DNA of 64,000 nucleotides, taken from positions 248,001 to 312,000 of the forward strand of contig JACCEK010000001.1 of assembly GCA_020112395.1 (NCBI GenBank). The letters are read 5' to 3'. The position numbers and the translations under genes are program-made. Below, piece after piece: positions 32,152 to 42,400 of this stretch. The stretch is from Aerococcaceae bacterium DSM 111021 (GTDB lineage: Bacteria; Bacillota; Bacilli; Lactobacillales; Aerococcaceae). Each line of letters starts with the position of its first letter. Positions within the stretch are counted from its first letter, which is position 1. The notes below the pieces were generated by a model, which was not told the DNA's origin, searched no databases, and saw only the letters and a program-made list of their open reading frames with translations.

Positions 32152-34851
32152 TTAACGTGTCATTCCAAAATACGCATTAATACCATTTACTAAACCATTA
32201 ATTAACTGTTTTTGATAAGATGGATTAATTAATTTTCTGAATTCAGCATCATGATCTTGGAAACCTAATTCAACTAAAGTTGCTGGTATATCCGTAGTAC
32301 GTGTAACGTGTAGGTTTTGAGCTCGAGTTCCCATATCATTAGCACCAGTTATTGCAATTAAACTATTTTGAATAGCATTCGCAAGTCTCTTACCTTCTGG
32401 AATAATATCTGTTCCAATATGGTGATCCATCGTTTCATATCCTTTTTCATCGATTGATGTATCGTGATATAAAGTGACAATACCATGTGCACTATTAGGT
32501 ATTGGCATTGCGTTGTGATGCACACTGATATATGCATCAGGCATTATGCTATTAGGTTCAAGGTGACGTTGATGTAATGGAATCGTTTCGTCATATGTTC
32601 TTGACTCATAAACGATATAACCTTGGTTACGTAAAATGCTTGATAATTGTGATGTAATATTCAAGTTTAAATCTTTCTCTTTAGCATTATTCGCTGCAGA
32701 TCCAGTTTCTGCACCACCATGTCCCGCATCAATATACACAACATTTTTACCTTGAGGTACTTCTACAGTTGCAGTTTTCGGAACATAACCTACAACACTT
32801 CCATTAGAATTCAACAGTTCAATATACGTATTTCCGCTTACATTGTATTCTCTATTTACTGTAAAACGTTGACCAAAATAATTTACAACATCACTTGTAC
32901 GACCAGTGTATGATAACGTCGTTCTAATTGCTTCAGTTTTACCATTTAATTTTACGTCGTAATTAACAGTTCTTGGTGTCACAGCAGATAAATCTGGGAT
33001 AGATTGATTTGATCCAGAATTATTATTATTGTTGTTACCACCATTGTTTGAACCAGTTGGCTTAGAAACAATTAAAACATCACCGGTATATAGATAGTTA
33101 CTAGATAGTTTATTCCAGTCTTTAAGATTTTGAACAGTAATCCCATTTGCAGCTGCAATTTTATATAAATAATCGCCAGGTTTAACTGTATATGTTTTTG
33201 TCGGAATTGTTGGATTCGTTGGATTTGAAACATTATCATTGCCGCTATTATCAGAATTTGATGGGTTCGATACAATTAATCGATCTCCAGGATGAATTAA
33301 GTTAGATGAAAGTTTATTCCATTCTCTTAACTGACCTTCAGTGATTCCATATTGACTAGCAATTTTACTCACCCATTCACCTGATTTTACAACATGCACC
33401 TTTGTAGGTGTATTAGTGTTGCCAGGAGTTTCATTCTTATCTTCTTCTTTTTCTTCTGGCTTAGGCGCTGGTGTATTATTACTTGGTTTTGAAACTACTA
33501 ATATGTCACCTGAATAGATATAGTTAGTTGATAACTTATTCCAATCTTTAATGTTTTGTACAGAAATTCCATAACGATTTGCAATAGAATATAGATACTC
33601 GCCTGATTTTACTGTGTGAGTTTTAGTTGGCGTAGTATCTGGTTTATTGTTCTCGTTGTTTTCATTACCAGTATTTCCTGACGAAGCAGGGTTTGAAACA
33701 ACTAAGCGATCTCCTGGGTGGATTAAATTGGAAGAAAGATTATTCCACGTTTTTAATTGTTGATCGGTAATACCATACTGTGTAGCAATTTTAGTTACCC
33801 ATTCACCAGCTTTCACAACATGAATCTTCTTAGTTGTGCCGTTGTTTGGTACATTCTCGTCTTTATTATCTTCAGGTTTTGGAGATGGTGTTGGTATATT
33901 CACAACTGGTTTTGCAACATTCAATACATCACCTGAATAAATATAATTACTTGATAATTCATTCCAGTCTTTCAAGTTTTGTACGGTTACACCAAATTTA
34001 GAGGCAATTGAATATAAATAATCACCAGACTTAACTGTGTAAGTTTTAGACTGTATTGAACTATCTGTATCATTATTCGTATTATTTGAATCATTATCTT
34101 CAGTTACTTTAGTAGAACTAGATACTACTAAGCGATCTCCAGGATGGATTAAATCTGAGGATAAATTATTCCAACTTCTAACTTGATTAGCTGTAACACC
34201 ATATTTCTGAGCAATTAAATTAACCGACTCTCCAGCTTTTACAATGTGAATGTCTGAAGTAGTACTGTTACCAGCTGAGTTATTATTTGAATTATTATTT
34301 TCATTTACTTCTGGTGAAGTAGCTACCGATTTAGATACTTTTAGTACATCTCCTGAATAAATATAATTATTAGATAAATTATTCCAATTTTGTAGGTTCT
34401 GTACTGTGACACCATGTTTTAAAGCGATTGAATAAAGTGAGTCTCCAGCTCTAACTGTATATGTAGATCCAGTTAAAGTTACGTCACTCATTGTATTAAC
34501 TTCATTATTGATAGGTGGTGTATTTGTTACTTCAGTTGTACTATCATCCAATGTTATATAAGAATCTTGTTCTTCAGTCGAAGGAGTAGAAACATCTTCA
34601 TTTGGTGAAGTTTGACTCACTAGTAAACTTTGACCTGGAAGAATCATTTCAGTACTTAAGCCATTTATTTGCTTAAGTTGTGATAACGAAAGTCCATGAC
34701 GACCTGCAATAGAATATAAAGTGTCGCCAGCCTGTACCACATACGTTGATGATACTTCTTGAGCAGCCACTATAGTTTGTGATCCACCGATTGCAACTAG
34801 CGCTGCTAACGAAAGTGAAACTGTAATCCATTCACCACGCCGTTTGCGCAT
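32152..34851 (-). CDS. N-acetylmuramoyl-L-alanine amidase with eight LysM domains
   Basis: About 899 aa. A signal peptide (WITVSLSLAALVAIGGSQTIVAA) is followed by eight LysM modules separated by Ser/Asn/Pro-rich linkers. An SH3b-like segment (NYDVKLNGKTEAIRTTL to VGYVPKTATVEV) comes next, then a C-terminal Amidase_3 domain. Zinc and catalytic residues are visible: His in YIDAGHGGAETG, Glu in AKEKDLN, His in YISVHHNA and Glu in TLVELGF. It cleaves the lactyl-peptide bond of peptidoglycan, probably in cell separation. LysM modules 2-8 alternate between two types. ATG 34851 with GGAG is preferred; TTG 34866 after AAGGAG is also possible. Confidence 0.92.
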   Translation of the reverse strand: MRKRRGEWITVSLSLAALVAIGGSQTIVAAQEVSSTYVVQAGDTLYSIAGRHGLSLSQLKQINGLSTEMILPGQSLLVSQTSPNEDVSTPSTEEQDSYITLDDSTTEVTNTPPINNEVNTMSDVTLTGSTYTVRAGDSLYSIALKHGVTVQNLQNWNNLSNNYIYSGDVLKVSKSVATSPEVNENNNSNNNSAGNSTTSDIHIVKAGESVNLIAQKYGVTANQVRSWNNLSSDLIHPGDRLVVSSSTKVTEDNDSNNTNNDTDSSIQSKTYTVKSGDYLYSIASKFGVTVQNLKDWNELSSNYIYSGDVLNVAKPVVNIPTPSPKPEDNKDENVPNNGTTKKIHVVKAGEWVTKIATQYGITDQQLKTWNNLSSNLIHPGDRLVVSNPASSGNTGNENNENNKPDTTPTKTHTVKSGEYLYSIANRYGISVQNIKDWNKLSTNYIYSGDILVVSKPSNNTPAPKPEEKEEDKNETPGNTNTPTKVHVVKSGEWVSKIASQYGITEGQLREWNKLSSNLIHPGDRLIVSNPSNSDNSGNDNVSNPTNPTIPTKTYTVKPGDYLYKIAAANGITVQNLKDWNKLSSNYLYTGDVLIVSKPTGSNNGGNNNNNNSGSNQSIPDLSAVTPRTVNYDVKLNGKTEAIRTTLSYTGRTSDVVNYFGQRFTVNREYNVSGNTYIELLNSNGSVVGYVPKTATVEVPQGKNVVYIDAGHGGAETGSAANNAKEKDLNLNITSQLSSILRNQGYIVYESRTYDETIPLHQRHLEPNSIMPDAYISVHHNAMPIPNSAHGIVTLYHDTSIDEKGYETMDHHIGTDIIPEGKRLANAIQNSLIAITGANDMGTRAQNLHVTRTTDIPATLVELGFQDHDAEFRKLINPSYQKQLINGLVNGINAYFGMTR
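32990..34740 (-). repeat. tandem LysM array with alternating A/B modules
   Basis: After the first module, the LysM repeats alternate. Type A ends NYIYSGDVLxVSK (modules 2, 4, 6, 8). Type B ends LIHPGDRLVVS (modules 3, 5, 7). The pattern implies expansion by duplication of a two-module unit, together with its linker. Confidence 0.85.
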
Positions 34852-34901
34852 TATCTTTTTCTCCAAAATGAACACTCCTTAAATTTAATGTAATTATCAT
34901 A

Positions 34902-34931
34902 ATTATAACATATTTACGTTACCAATATGTT
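34902..34931 (-). promoter_or_regulatory. amidase promoter with overlapping inverted repeat
   Basis: Minus-strand TGT then TATAAT (34902-34907) makes an extended -10. An 8-bp perfect inverted repeat AACATATT/AATATGTT (34907-34914 and 34924-34931) occupies the spacer directly upstream, a position where a repressor could act. Confidence 0.5.
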
Positions 34932-34956
34932 AATAAAAATTATAAATTTTAATATA

Positions 34957-35604
34957 TTAGTTATCCGCTTTAGCAAATCGATTTTCAAGTAAGTTCATTA
35001 ATTGAGATATAGTAAATGTCATAATGAAATATAATAGAGCTGCAAATAAAAGTGGTGCAAAAGTTGTATAAGTTGCTCCTCTCACTGTATCAGAAGCAAA
35101 CATTAAATCTTTGATTCCTAAAACGGAAACAATTGAAGTTTCTTTAATCAATACCGCAAACTCATTACCAATTGCAGGAAGAATATTTTTAATGGCTTGA
35201 GGTAACAGAACTTTTCTAAATGCCATCCATTTAGGTAAACCAAGAGCTCTCGCTGCTTCTGTTTGACCGGTATCAATAGATTGAATACCACTACGCATAA
35301 TTTCTCCCATATAAGCAGTTGAATTTATTGTCACTGCTAATACTGCTGAGAGAAAATCATCTAAGTAAATATTAAACATCGGCAGTCCAAAATAAACTAA
35401 GTATACTTGTACTAATAATGGTGTTCCACGAATAATTTCTACATAAACACGTGCGATTGATTTAATAAATTTATTCGATGAAATACGCATTAATGCCAAT
35501 GCTGCACCGAATGGTAATGATAAAACTACGGTAACAAATGCTAATTGTATTGTATACCATGCTCCGTTTAAAAATAGTGGGTAATATTCTTGAATAATAT
35601 CCAT
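34957..35604 (-). CDS. polar amino-acid ABC transporter permease (HisM/ArtQ type)
   Basis: A 215-aa membrane protein with about five helices. YFPLFLNGAWYTIQLAF-like start (HisM/GlnP N-terminus), RGTPLLVQVYLVYFGLP, and EAARALGLPKWMAFRKVLLPQAI (EAA loop contacting the ATPase) identify the amino-acid permease family. No binding protein or ATPase gene is adjacent, so it must work with components encoded elsewhere. A T-box lies immediately upstream. GGAGAG precedes the ATG. Confidence 0.9.
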   Translation of the reverse strand: MDIIQEYYPLFLNGAWYTIQLAFVTVVLSLPFGAALALMRISSNKFIKSIARVYVEIIRGTPLLVQVYLVYFGLPMFNIYLDDFLSAVLAVTINSTAYMGEIMRSGIQSIDTGQTEAARALGLPKWMAFRKVLLPQAIKNILPAIGNEFAVLIKETSIVSVLGIKDLMFASDTVRGATYTTFAPLLFAALLYFIMTFTISQLMNLLENRFAKADN

Positions 35605-35690
35605 GTGTATCTCTCCTTTTATCCTTTTAAAAATTTATAAGTCTGCTAACTAGTATCGAAAATTTTATGATTATATATACAAATTAAAAC

Positions 35691-35943
35691 AAAAAAGCCT
35701 CTATTTCTAATGCTAAACATTAAAAATAGAGACGAAAAATTCCGTGGTACCACTCTGTTTAATTGATAAAATCAATTCACTTATTTATAACGCATCATGC
35801 GATATTAGCTACTTTTAGGTTCACTAATATGTCTATTAAGTGCGGTTCAGTCAAGTGATTCATTGTAGCCTTTCACCATTTGCTACATCGCTTTAATTTC
35901 ACTTATACTTACTCTCTTAAATATTCGACTACTATTTAATTAA
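35691..35943 (-). promoter_or_regulatory. T-box riboswitch upstream of the amino-acid permease
   Basis: On the minus strand: a stem I region (about 35940-35830), the canonical T-box AGAGTGGTACCACGG (about 35742-35756), then a terminator (35691-35732, CTCTATTT/AAATAGAG with a T6 run). The specifier segment reads TGAACCGCAC (about 35838-35847). By analogy with the Met leader in this window the codon would be CGC (Arg), but CCG (Pro) is possible. It ties permease expression to charging of one tRNA. Confidence 0.88.
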
Positions 35944-35948
35944 GAATA

Positions 35949-35977
35949 ATATTAAAAGAATGAGAATTGTTTGTCAA
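35949..35977 (-). promoter_or_regulatory. promoter of the permease T-box leader
   Basis: Minus-strand TTGACA (35972-35977), 17-nt spacer, TAATAT (35949-35954). Confidence 0.75.
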
Positions 35978-36026
35978 CTATATTCGTTAATTAGATTAAG
36001 AATGTTTTATTTCAATAGGTTTATTC

Positions 36027-36386
36027 TTACGCTTCTACTAACTCTGCAACTTCTTCCTCTGTCATTGAACTATCACAACGTACATTTACTTCTTTATCAC
36101 TTGCATATAGTAACCCTGGAACTGTCGGCACGCCATATTTTTCGCGGAAGTTTCTTAACTCTTCAGAATAATCAGAATGTTCTGAATTTGTATAATATAC
36201 TTTTACACTTTGTTCTACACTTACTTTGTGAAGTTTGGGCGCAAATTTCCGGCAATATGGACATGTTGGTCTACCAATAAATACAACCGTGCCTTTTTCA
36301 TTTGAAAGTAATTCGTCCGCTTTATCGGGAGACACTTCCTCAAAATCTTGAATAATTTCTAAAAATGCATTTTCTTCTACTGTCAT
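36027..36386 (-). CDS. thioredoxin-like protein (Bta/bacteriocin-transport-accessory type)
   Basis: A 119-aa thioredoxin-fold protein without signal peptide. FIGRPTCPYCRKFAPKLHKV has a CPYC active site, and YGVPTVPGLLY holds the cis-Pro loop. The N-terminal helix (VEENAFLEIIQDFEE) and length match the small thioredoxins annotated as bacteriocin transport accessory proteins in lactic bacteria, though no bacteriocin gene is near. AGAGGT precedes ATG 36386. Confidence 0.78.
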   Translation of the reverse strand: MTVEENAFLEIIQDFEEVSPDKADELLSNEKGTVVFIGRPTCPYCRKFAPKLHKVSVEQSVKVYYTNSEHSDYSEELRNFREKYGVPTVPGLLYASDKEVNVRCDSSMTEEEVAELVEA

Positions 36387-36450
36387 AGTAAAACCTCTCT
36401 TTCATAATTAAATATTACATCAAATACACTCGATACACCAATCTTATTGC

Positions 36451-38055
36451 TTACTCCAAATCAATATCTTGTAAAGTTTGTTTTTTCTTATTCTTCAAAC
36501 GTATCGATGTCAATAGAAGAATAATCCCTATGAGAAGAATGACTAAAGCAACTATTGTAATGGGTCTTCTTTCACCAGTAGATGGCAACTCGATATTGCC
36601 CTTATTTGTCTTATCATCCTTACTTGATTTGTTTTTAGTATTATTAATTGAACTAGTTGATTTCGGCTTAGGTAGTTCCTTGATGTTTGTATCATTCCTC
36701 ACATTTGATAACTGTTTCTTCAGAGACTCCAAGTTATCATTTGGTGCTGTTAAGTTATCCGGAATTTCTTCCAATGTTTCGTCCTCATTGTTTGGTGTAT
36801 CGATTTTAGAAGCTAAACTTTCTTCCATAGACTCTTCTTCCTTAGGAGATATATCTTTATGAGTGTATTCATCAAAATAGCCAGAAGAACTTGTAGAATT
36901 AATATTCCACTGCTGTGCAGTGGCATCAAATAGAACAAGTTTAACTTGGTATCTCTGATGAATACTTCGTACTAAATCAATCGCTTCTTCATCGAATAAC
37001 ATATTTGAATTTAAGTAATTTGCTAGCTCATTTTTTATTACTTCAAAAGCTTCACTGTTTATATTATAAATATAACTCCACTGATTTTCTTTTAGACCGA
37101 TAATTTTATAATAGTTTTCTAAAAACTCATTTTTATTTTCGTTCTTTATGTACGCTCGTTGAGCGTATTGAGCTAATGTTTCGATATCTATTAAACTAAT
37201 TTCTTTCGCATAGCTATATGTTTCATACGCTAAGTTGTCTAAAACGATATTTGGCTTATCAGACAATACATTTTCCAAAGCAACTTGATCTAATTGCTGA
37301 CTGTATAAACGAAAAATATCTTCAAAAGCCACTTTTCGATATGCTTTTGGGATTATTTTTTGTAAGTATGAATCAATTTGTACTAAATAATCATTTAATG
37401 ATGTTTTATTGTTCAATAATATTTGGTCTACAGACATATACTCTGAAGAGTATGGATACAATTGGCACTCATTATATAGCGCTTTAGATTGTGTCGTATT
37501 TTCTCTCTCAACTTGTAATTCATTTAACGTGTAGTTTAAGTTTGAATAATTTTGCTCTAATTGGTTACGATCAGCAATTAATTGATTCAAAACACCTTGA
37601 ATTTCTTGAATGTAATTTTGCCATTCTAAAACTGTCTCATGATTTGCAACTAACTCTAATTGTTCTTTTTCTGTGAGATACATAAAGTCTGGATTCGTCT
37701 CAGAATGAAGACTATACACTTCATCAATCACAAACAATAATTGTGTATTAGCCCAATCAATTGAATCTACTTCGCCAGACTCTAACAAACTGATACTATG
37801 ATTAATATCATTATATTCAGCTTGGACGAATTGCAGCTCAGTTTCTATCTCTTCAATCATCGCCTCTAATGTAACGGACTCTATACCTTCTCCACCTGTA
37901 TTTTGTAGAATATTCAGGCAATCCTCTAATGATATAGTTTCATAATTTATATCTTGAGTTACAATATATGGTTCTGGTACTTCCTGAGCGAGTATTGTAA
38001 CGAATGAACTTAGCAACAGATTAATAAGTATAAATGGTATGAAAATTTTTTTCAT
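36451..38055 (-). CDS. LPXTG-anchored surface protein with coiled-coil regions
   Basis: About 534 aa. A signal peptide (KKIFIPFILINLLLSSFVTILA) and a C-terminal LPSTGERRP sorting signal, hydrophobic helix and basic tail show sortase anchoring to the wall. Residues about 40-190 are Glu/Gln/Leu-rich and probably coiled coil (EEIETELQFVQAEYNDINH). A Ser/Lys/Asn linker precedes the sorting motif. No known domain. GGAGGTG lies just before ATG 38055; 15 codons upstream are open but unlikely. Adhesion is a possibility, not shown. Confidence 0.78.
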   Translation of the reverse strand: MKKIFIPFILINLLLSSFVTILAQEVPEPYIVTQDINYETISLEDCLNILQNTGGEGIESVTLEAMIEEIETELQFVQAEYNDINHSISLLESGEVDSIDWANTQLLFVIDEVYSLHSETNPDFMYLTEKEQLELVANHETVLEWQNYIQEIQGVLNQLIADRNQLEQNYSNLNYTLNELQVERENTTQSKALYNECQLYPYSSEYMSVDQILLNNKTSLNDYLVQIDSYLQKIIPKAYRKVAFEDIFRLYSQQLDQVALENVLSDKPNIVLDNLAYETYSYAKEISLIDIETLAQYAQRAYIKNENKNEFLENYYKIIGLKENQWSYIYNINSEAFEVIKNELANYLNSNMLFDEEAIDLVRSIHQRYQVKLVLFDATAQQWNINSTSSSGYFDEYTHKDISPKEEESMEESLASKIDTPNNEDETLEEIPDNLTAPNDNLESLKKQLSNVRNDTNIKELPKPKSTSSINNTKNKSSKDDKTNKGNIELPSTGERRPITIVALVILLIGIILLLTSIRLKNKKKQTLQDIDLE

Positions 38056-38164
38056 AATAACACCTCCATATATATATACGTAAAAAAGTGCCATTTCCAT
38101 TAATTTATTTTTAAAAAGTGCATTTATTTATTATTTTACTAGTAAAGACAACAAAATTTCATAG

Positions 38165-38209
38165 AAAAAACGGTTAGTGAAAGTATATTGCTTTCACTAA
38201 CCGTTTTTT
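38165..38209 (-). terminator. strong terminator of the nuc-pyc-capA operon
   Basis: A 19-bp perfect stem (arms 38165-38183 and 38191-38209, 7-nt loop) flanked by A6/T6 runs, just beyond the capA-like stop. Confidence 0.92.
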
Positions 38210-38216
38210 ATGTTTG

Positions 38217-39392
38217 TTAATCTAAATATTCAACAACCTCAACTTTATTAGTATAATATCGCATTCTTTGTACCAATTCAGCGTATAACTCACTTGCTTC
38301 AACCAAACCATACTCTTCTGCATCTGCTAACGGCACAACAGAATAAACTGATGTTTCAGGCATTCCAAAGTTATAAGTCGGCATGAATCGCATAGAATCT
38401 AATATTACTTCACCATTAGCTAGTTTATTAAAGGTATATTCAGTAATCCCTCCAACTTTTGTATCAATTTCATATTGTCCTGATAAAAAGTTACCATGAG
38501 AGAACATTCCTGCTTGGCTTTCATTATAATTTATAAAGGGTTGTAATACGTGAGGATGGCCCCCTAGGATAAAGTTAGCCCCTGCATCTCGTGCTACTTG
38601 CATGACTTGCAATTGCCAAGTATTAGGCAAATAATCATATTCATTCCCCATATGGAACATGACAACTGAAACATCAACCTCTGAATTCAATTGCTCAATT
38701 TCTAAAGGTATTATGTCCAAATTAATTAATGATAAAAGATACTCTTCCTCTTCTGGAATATAATTACCGTTAGCATCATTAGCATAAGATAAAAAGCCAA
38801 CAGACATATCCCCTACCTCAATGATTCGAGACGTATTATAATCATCCCAAGAGTCAAAACTTCCAACGTACATCATATCACGTTCTTGTAACGCTCCGAT
38901 TGATGCATGTGCTCCTTCAGCTCCTAAATCCAACGAATGGTTTGTAGCATTATTAACAATGTCAACTCCAGCATTTTGAAGTGCATCGATAATCTCCTCA
39001 GGTGAATTGAAAAATGGATAGGTCGATGGACCAAACACACTACCAGCAGTAATCATTTCTAAATTTGCTGTAGTAATATCTGCGTTTTCTAGATAGGGTC
39101 TTACTGGATCAAACATATGATCAAAACTATAACCTTCACCAGTATCTGCATCTTGAAAAACAGTATCATGAATTAAAATATCACCTATTGATCGAATTGT
39201 TACTGAATCCATAACTTCAACTTCATTACTGGCAATACCTTCATCTGTGTTCTCAACAATTTCTTCACTATTTACTTCCGTAGATTCACTCGTAGAATCC
39301 TCCTCTTGGTTGGTCGATTGACAACCCAAGAAGAGGAAGACTACTCCTAAAAATAAACTTATTGATTTAAAACTATTTATTGTTTTTTTCAA
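38217..39392 (-). CDS. CapA-family lipoprotein (metallophosphatase fold)
   Basis: A 391-aa protein. LFLGVVFLFLGC at the N-terminus is a lipobox, and a Ser/Glu-rich linker follows. The CapA/PgsA fold shows SIGDILIHDTVF, ANLEMITAG, NNATNHSLDLGAEG, MFHMGNEYDYLPN and GGHPHVLQP, with its metal-ligand Asp, Asn and His residues. CapA is needed for poly-gamma-glutamate export in Bacillus, but no capBC is near, so its role here is open. The start is TTG 39392 with AAGGA about 10 nt upstream. It lies 13 nt after pyc. Confidence 0.85.
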   Translation of the reverse strand: MKKTINSFKSISLFLGVVFLFLGCQSTNQEEDSTSESTEVNSEEIVENTDEGIASNEVEVMDSVTIRSIGDILIHDTVFQDADTGEGYSFDHMFDPVRPYLENADITTANLEMITAGSVFGPSTYPFFNSPEEIIDALQNAGVDIVNNATNHSLDLGAEGAHASIGALQERDMMYVGSFDSWDDYNTSRIIEVGDMSVGFLSYANDANGNYIPEEEEYLLSLINLDIIPLEIEQLNSEVDVSVVMFHMGNEYDYLPNTWQLQVMQVARDAGANFILGGHPHVLQPFINYNESQAGMFSHGNFLSGQYEIDTKVGGITEYTFNKLANGEVILDSMRFMPTYNFGMPETSVYSVVPLADAEEYGLVEASELYAELVQRMRYYTNKVEVVEYLD

Positions 39393-39405
39393 ACCTCACT
39401 CATCC

Positions 39406-42400
39406 TTATTCAATTTCTACGAGTAAATCACCTGCAACAATTTGATCCTGTTCTTTAACATAAATACTCTTAATCACTCCAGCTTTAGGTGCTTGTATCG
39501 CATTTTCCATTTTCATCGCTTCAGTAATAATTAAGACATCATTCTGATTTACACGATCACCTTCTTTAACGTTAACTTTAAAAACAGAACCTGGCATTTG
39601 TGCTCCAATATGATTCGCATTTGAACGATCAGCTTTAGGGCGAGCAATCGCAGACATATCGACATTATTGTCTATAATCTCAACTTGTTCTGGCATACCA
39701 TTTAAATTAAAGTAAACAATTCGTGTTCCATTTTCTTTTAAAGGTCCAATACTTGTTAATTCAACTAGTAATGTCTTACCAGGCTCTAAATCAACAACAA
39801 TACGTTCATTTAACTTCATACCATAAAGGAATGTAGGTGTGTCAATCATGTCAACTTGACCAAAATCTTCAATAAAGTTTAAGTAATCACGGTAAACTTT
39901 CGGATATAAACCTAAACTAAGCATGGAATTCATATCAACAGCTTTATAAAGTTTTTCTGTTAATTCAGTCTCAGCTACATGGAAATCAAATGGTTCTATA
40001 TGATTTCCTGGGCGATCTGAGATAGCCGTTTCATTTTTTAATACGACAGCTTGTAATTCTTTATTCATTCCGCCAGCAGGTTGACCAATCTCACCCTTAA
40101 AGAAAGAAATAACTGATTGTGGGAAGTCCAAAATATTTCCTTGCTCTATAACAGACGTCTCATCTAAATCATTTTGAACCATGAACAATGCCATATCTCC
40201 TACAACTTTAGAAGAAGGTGTTACTTTAACGATATCGCCAAATAAATAGTTAACTCTATGATACATATCTAATACGTCATCATATCTCTCACCTAAGCCT
40301 AATGATTGGGCTTGCATACGTAAGTTACTATATTGTCCGCCTGGCATTTCGTAATCGTATACTTTTGTCCAAGCAGTCGTTAAATCACTTTCAAATGGAG
40401 TGTAATATTTACGAGTTGCTTTCCAATAATTTTGCATTATATCATTAGCTTCCAAATCAAGATTAACGTTACGATCTAATCCTTGTCGAGCATAGTAAAG
40501 TGCATTAGCATCAGGTTGTGAATTTTGTCCTGATAAAGCAGCATTCGCAGTATCAACGATATCAACGCCCGCATCGATTGCTCTGGAATAGATTGCAACA
40601 CCCGTACTAGTTGTGTCATGCGTGTGTAAGTGAATTGGTCGAGATACTTCTTGTTTCAATGCGCTTATTAATTGATATGCTGCTTCTGGTTTTAAAATAC
40701 CAGACATATCTTTAATGGCGATTGTATGTACGCCTAATGCCTCTAATTCTTTAGCCATGTTTACGTAGTAGTCTAACGTGTATAAACTTGATCGTTTAGG
40801 ATTAAGTATATCACCAGTGTAGCAAATAGTACCTTCAACAATTTTTCCTGTCTCTAAAGCAGTTTCAATGGGTAATTTTAAAGCTTCTAACCAGTTTAAA
40901 GAATCAAATATTCTAAAAACATCAATACCTTCTTGAGCACTTGTTTTAATAAACTGTTGAACTAAATTATCAGGGTAGTTCTTATAGCCAACTGCATTCG
41001 AAGCACGTAATAACATTTGGAATGGAACATCTGGAATTAACTTACGTAAATCACGTAATCTTTGCCAAGGACTTTCTTTCAAGAAGTTATAGGCAACATC
41101 AAAGGTAGCTCCTCCCCACATTTCAAGTGAAAAGTAATCATGCATTGTTTCATTCATAAATGGAGCAATTTCACGCATATCTGTTGTTCTTAAACGCGTT
41201 GTTAATACAGATTGATGAGCATCTCTCAATGTAGTATCAGTTAATAATGTATTCTTTGACTCAAGTACTGCTTTTGAAACTGCTTCAGGGCCTTGTTGGT
41301 CTAAAATCTGTTTAATTGACAAAGCACTATTATCATGAGGTTTTGTCCATACCTCACCTGGCATATTGAAAGATTCACGGTGAATGTTTGTTCGACGACC
41401 TTTGATTTTTGGTACTTGTCGTAATTCAAAGTGAGGTTTTTCTTCAGCATCAACTCCAGGGAAGCCATTTACTGTAACGTTCGCGATATATTTTAATAGT
41501 TTATTACCACGATTTCTAGGTGGAACAAAATCAAATAACTCTTTATGAGAATCTATAAATGTGACATCGTACTCTCCAGAAATGAATTGTGGATGCTTAA
41601 TAATATTCTCAATAAAACGAATATTGGTTTTAAGACCAACCACACTCATTTCTTCTAATGAACGTCTTAGGTTAGCAATTGCACCATCTTTTTGAATTGA
41701 ATAAGTAGATATTTTTACTAATAATGAATCATAGTACGGTGTAATATTTGCACCACTGTATGCATCCCCAGCATCAAGACGTACGCCAATCCCACCTGGT
41801 GAACGGTAACCAATAATTTTACCAGAATCTGGTGCAAAATTATTTAATGGATCCTCTGTTGTTACACGTGCTTGAACGGCAAAACCGTTTAAACGAACAT
41901 TTTCTTGGCTTGGGAAACCAATTGTTTCGTCAAATAATGACTCACCATCTGCAATTAAGATTTGTGTACGAACAATATCTAAACCTGTAACTAATTCTGT
42001 AATAGTATGTTCAACTTGAACACGTGGATTAACTTCGATGAAGTAAAATTCATCATCTGATACTAAAAATTCAACAGTTCCAGCATTAATATAACCAATA
42101 TGATTCATAAGTTGTAAAGAGGCATCTGTTAATTTTTCACGCATTTCAGGACTTAAGTTGAATGACGGGGCCACTTCAACAACTTTTTGATGACGGCGTT
42201 GAATCGAACAATCACGCTCATATAAATGCATAACATTTCCATGAGTATCCCCTAATATTTGAACTTCAATATGTTTGGGCTTATCAATGTAACGTTCCGC
42301 ATACATACGATCATCACCAAAAGAATTTTTAGCTTCAGATTTCGCTCGATCATAGGCGTTTTCGATCTCCTCTTCAGATTCAACAATACGCATACCTTTA

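Noticed and set aside
34876-34956. WalR-type box (TGTWAH-N5-TGTWAH) upstream of the LysM amidase.
   Set aside because: Single half-sites occur (TGTAAT, TGTTAA) but none has a correctly spaced partner hexamer.
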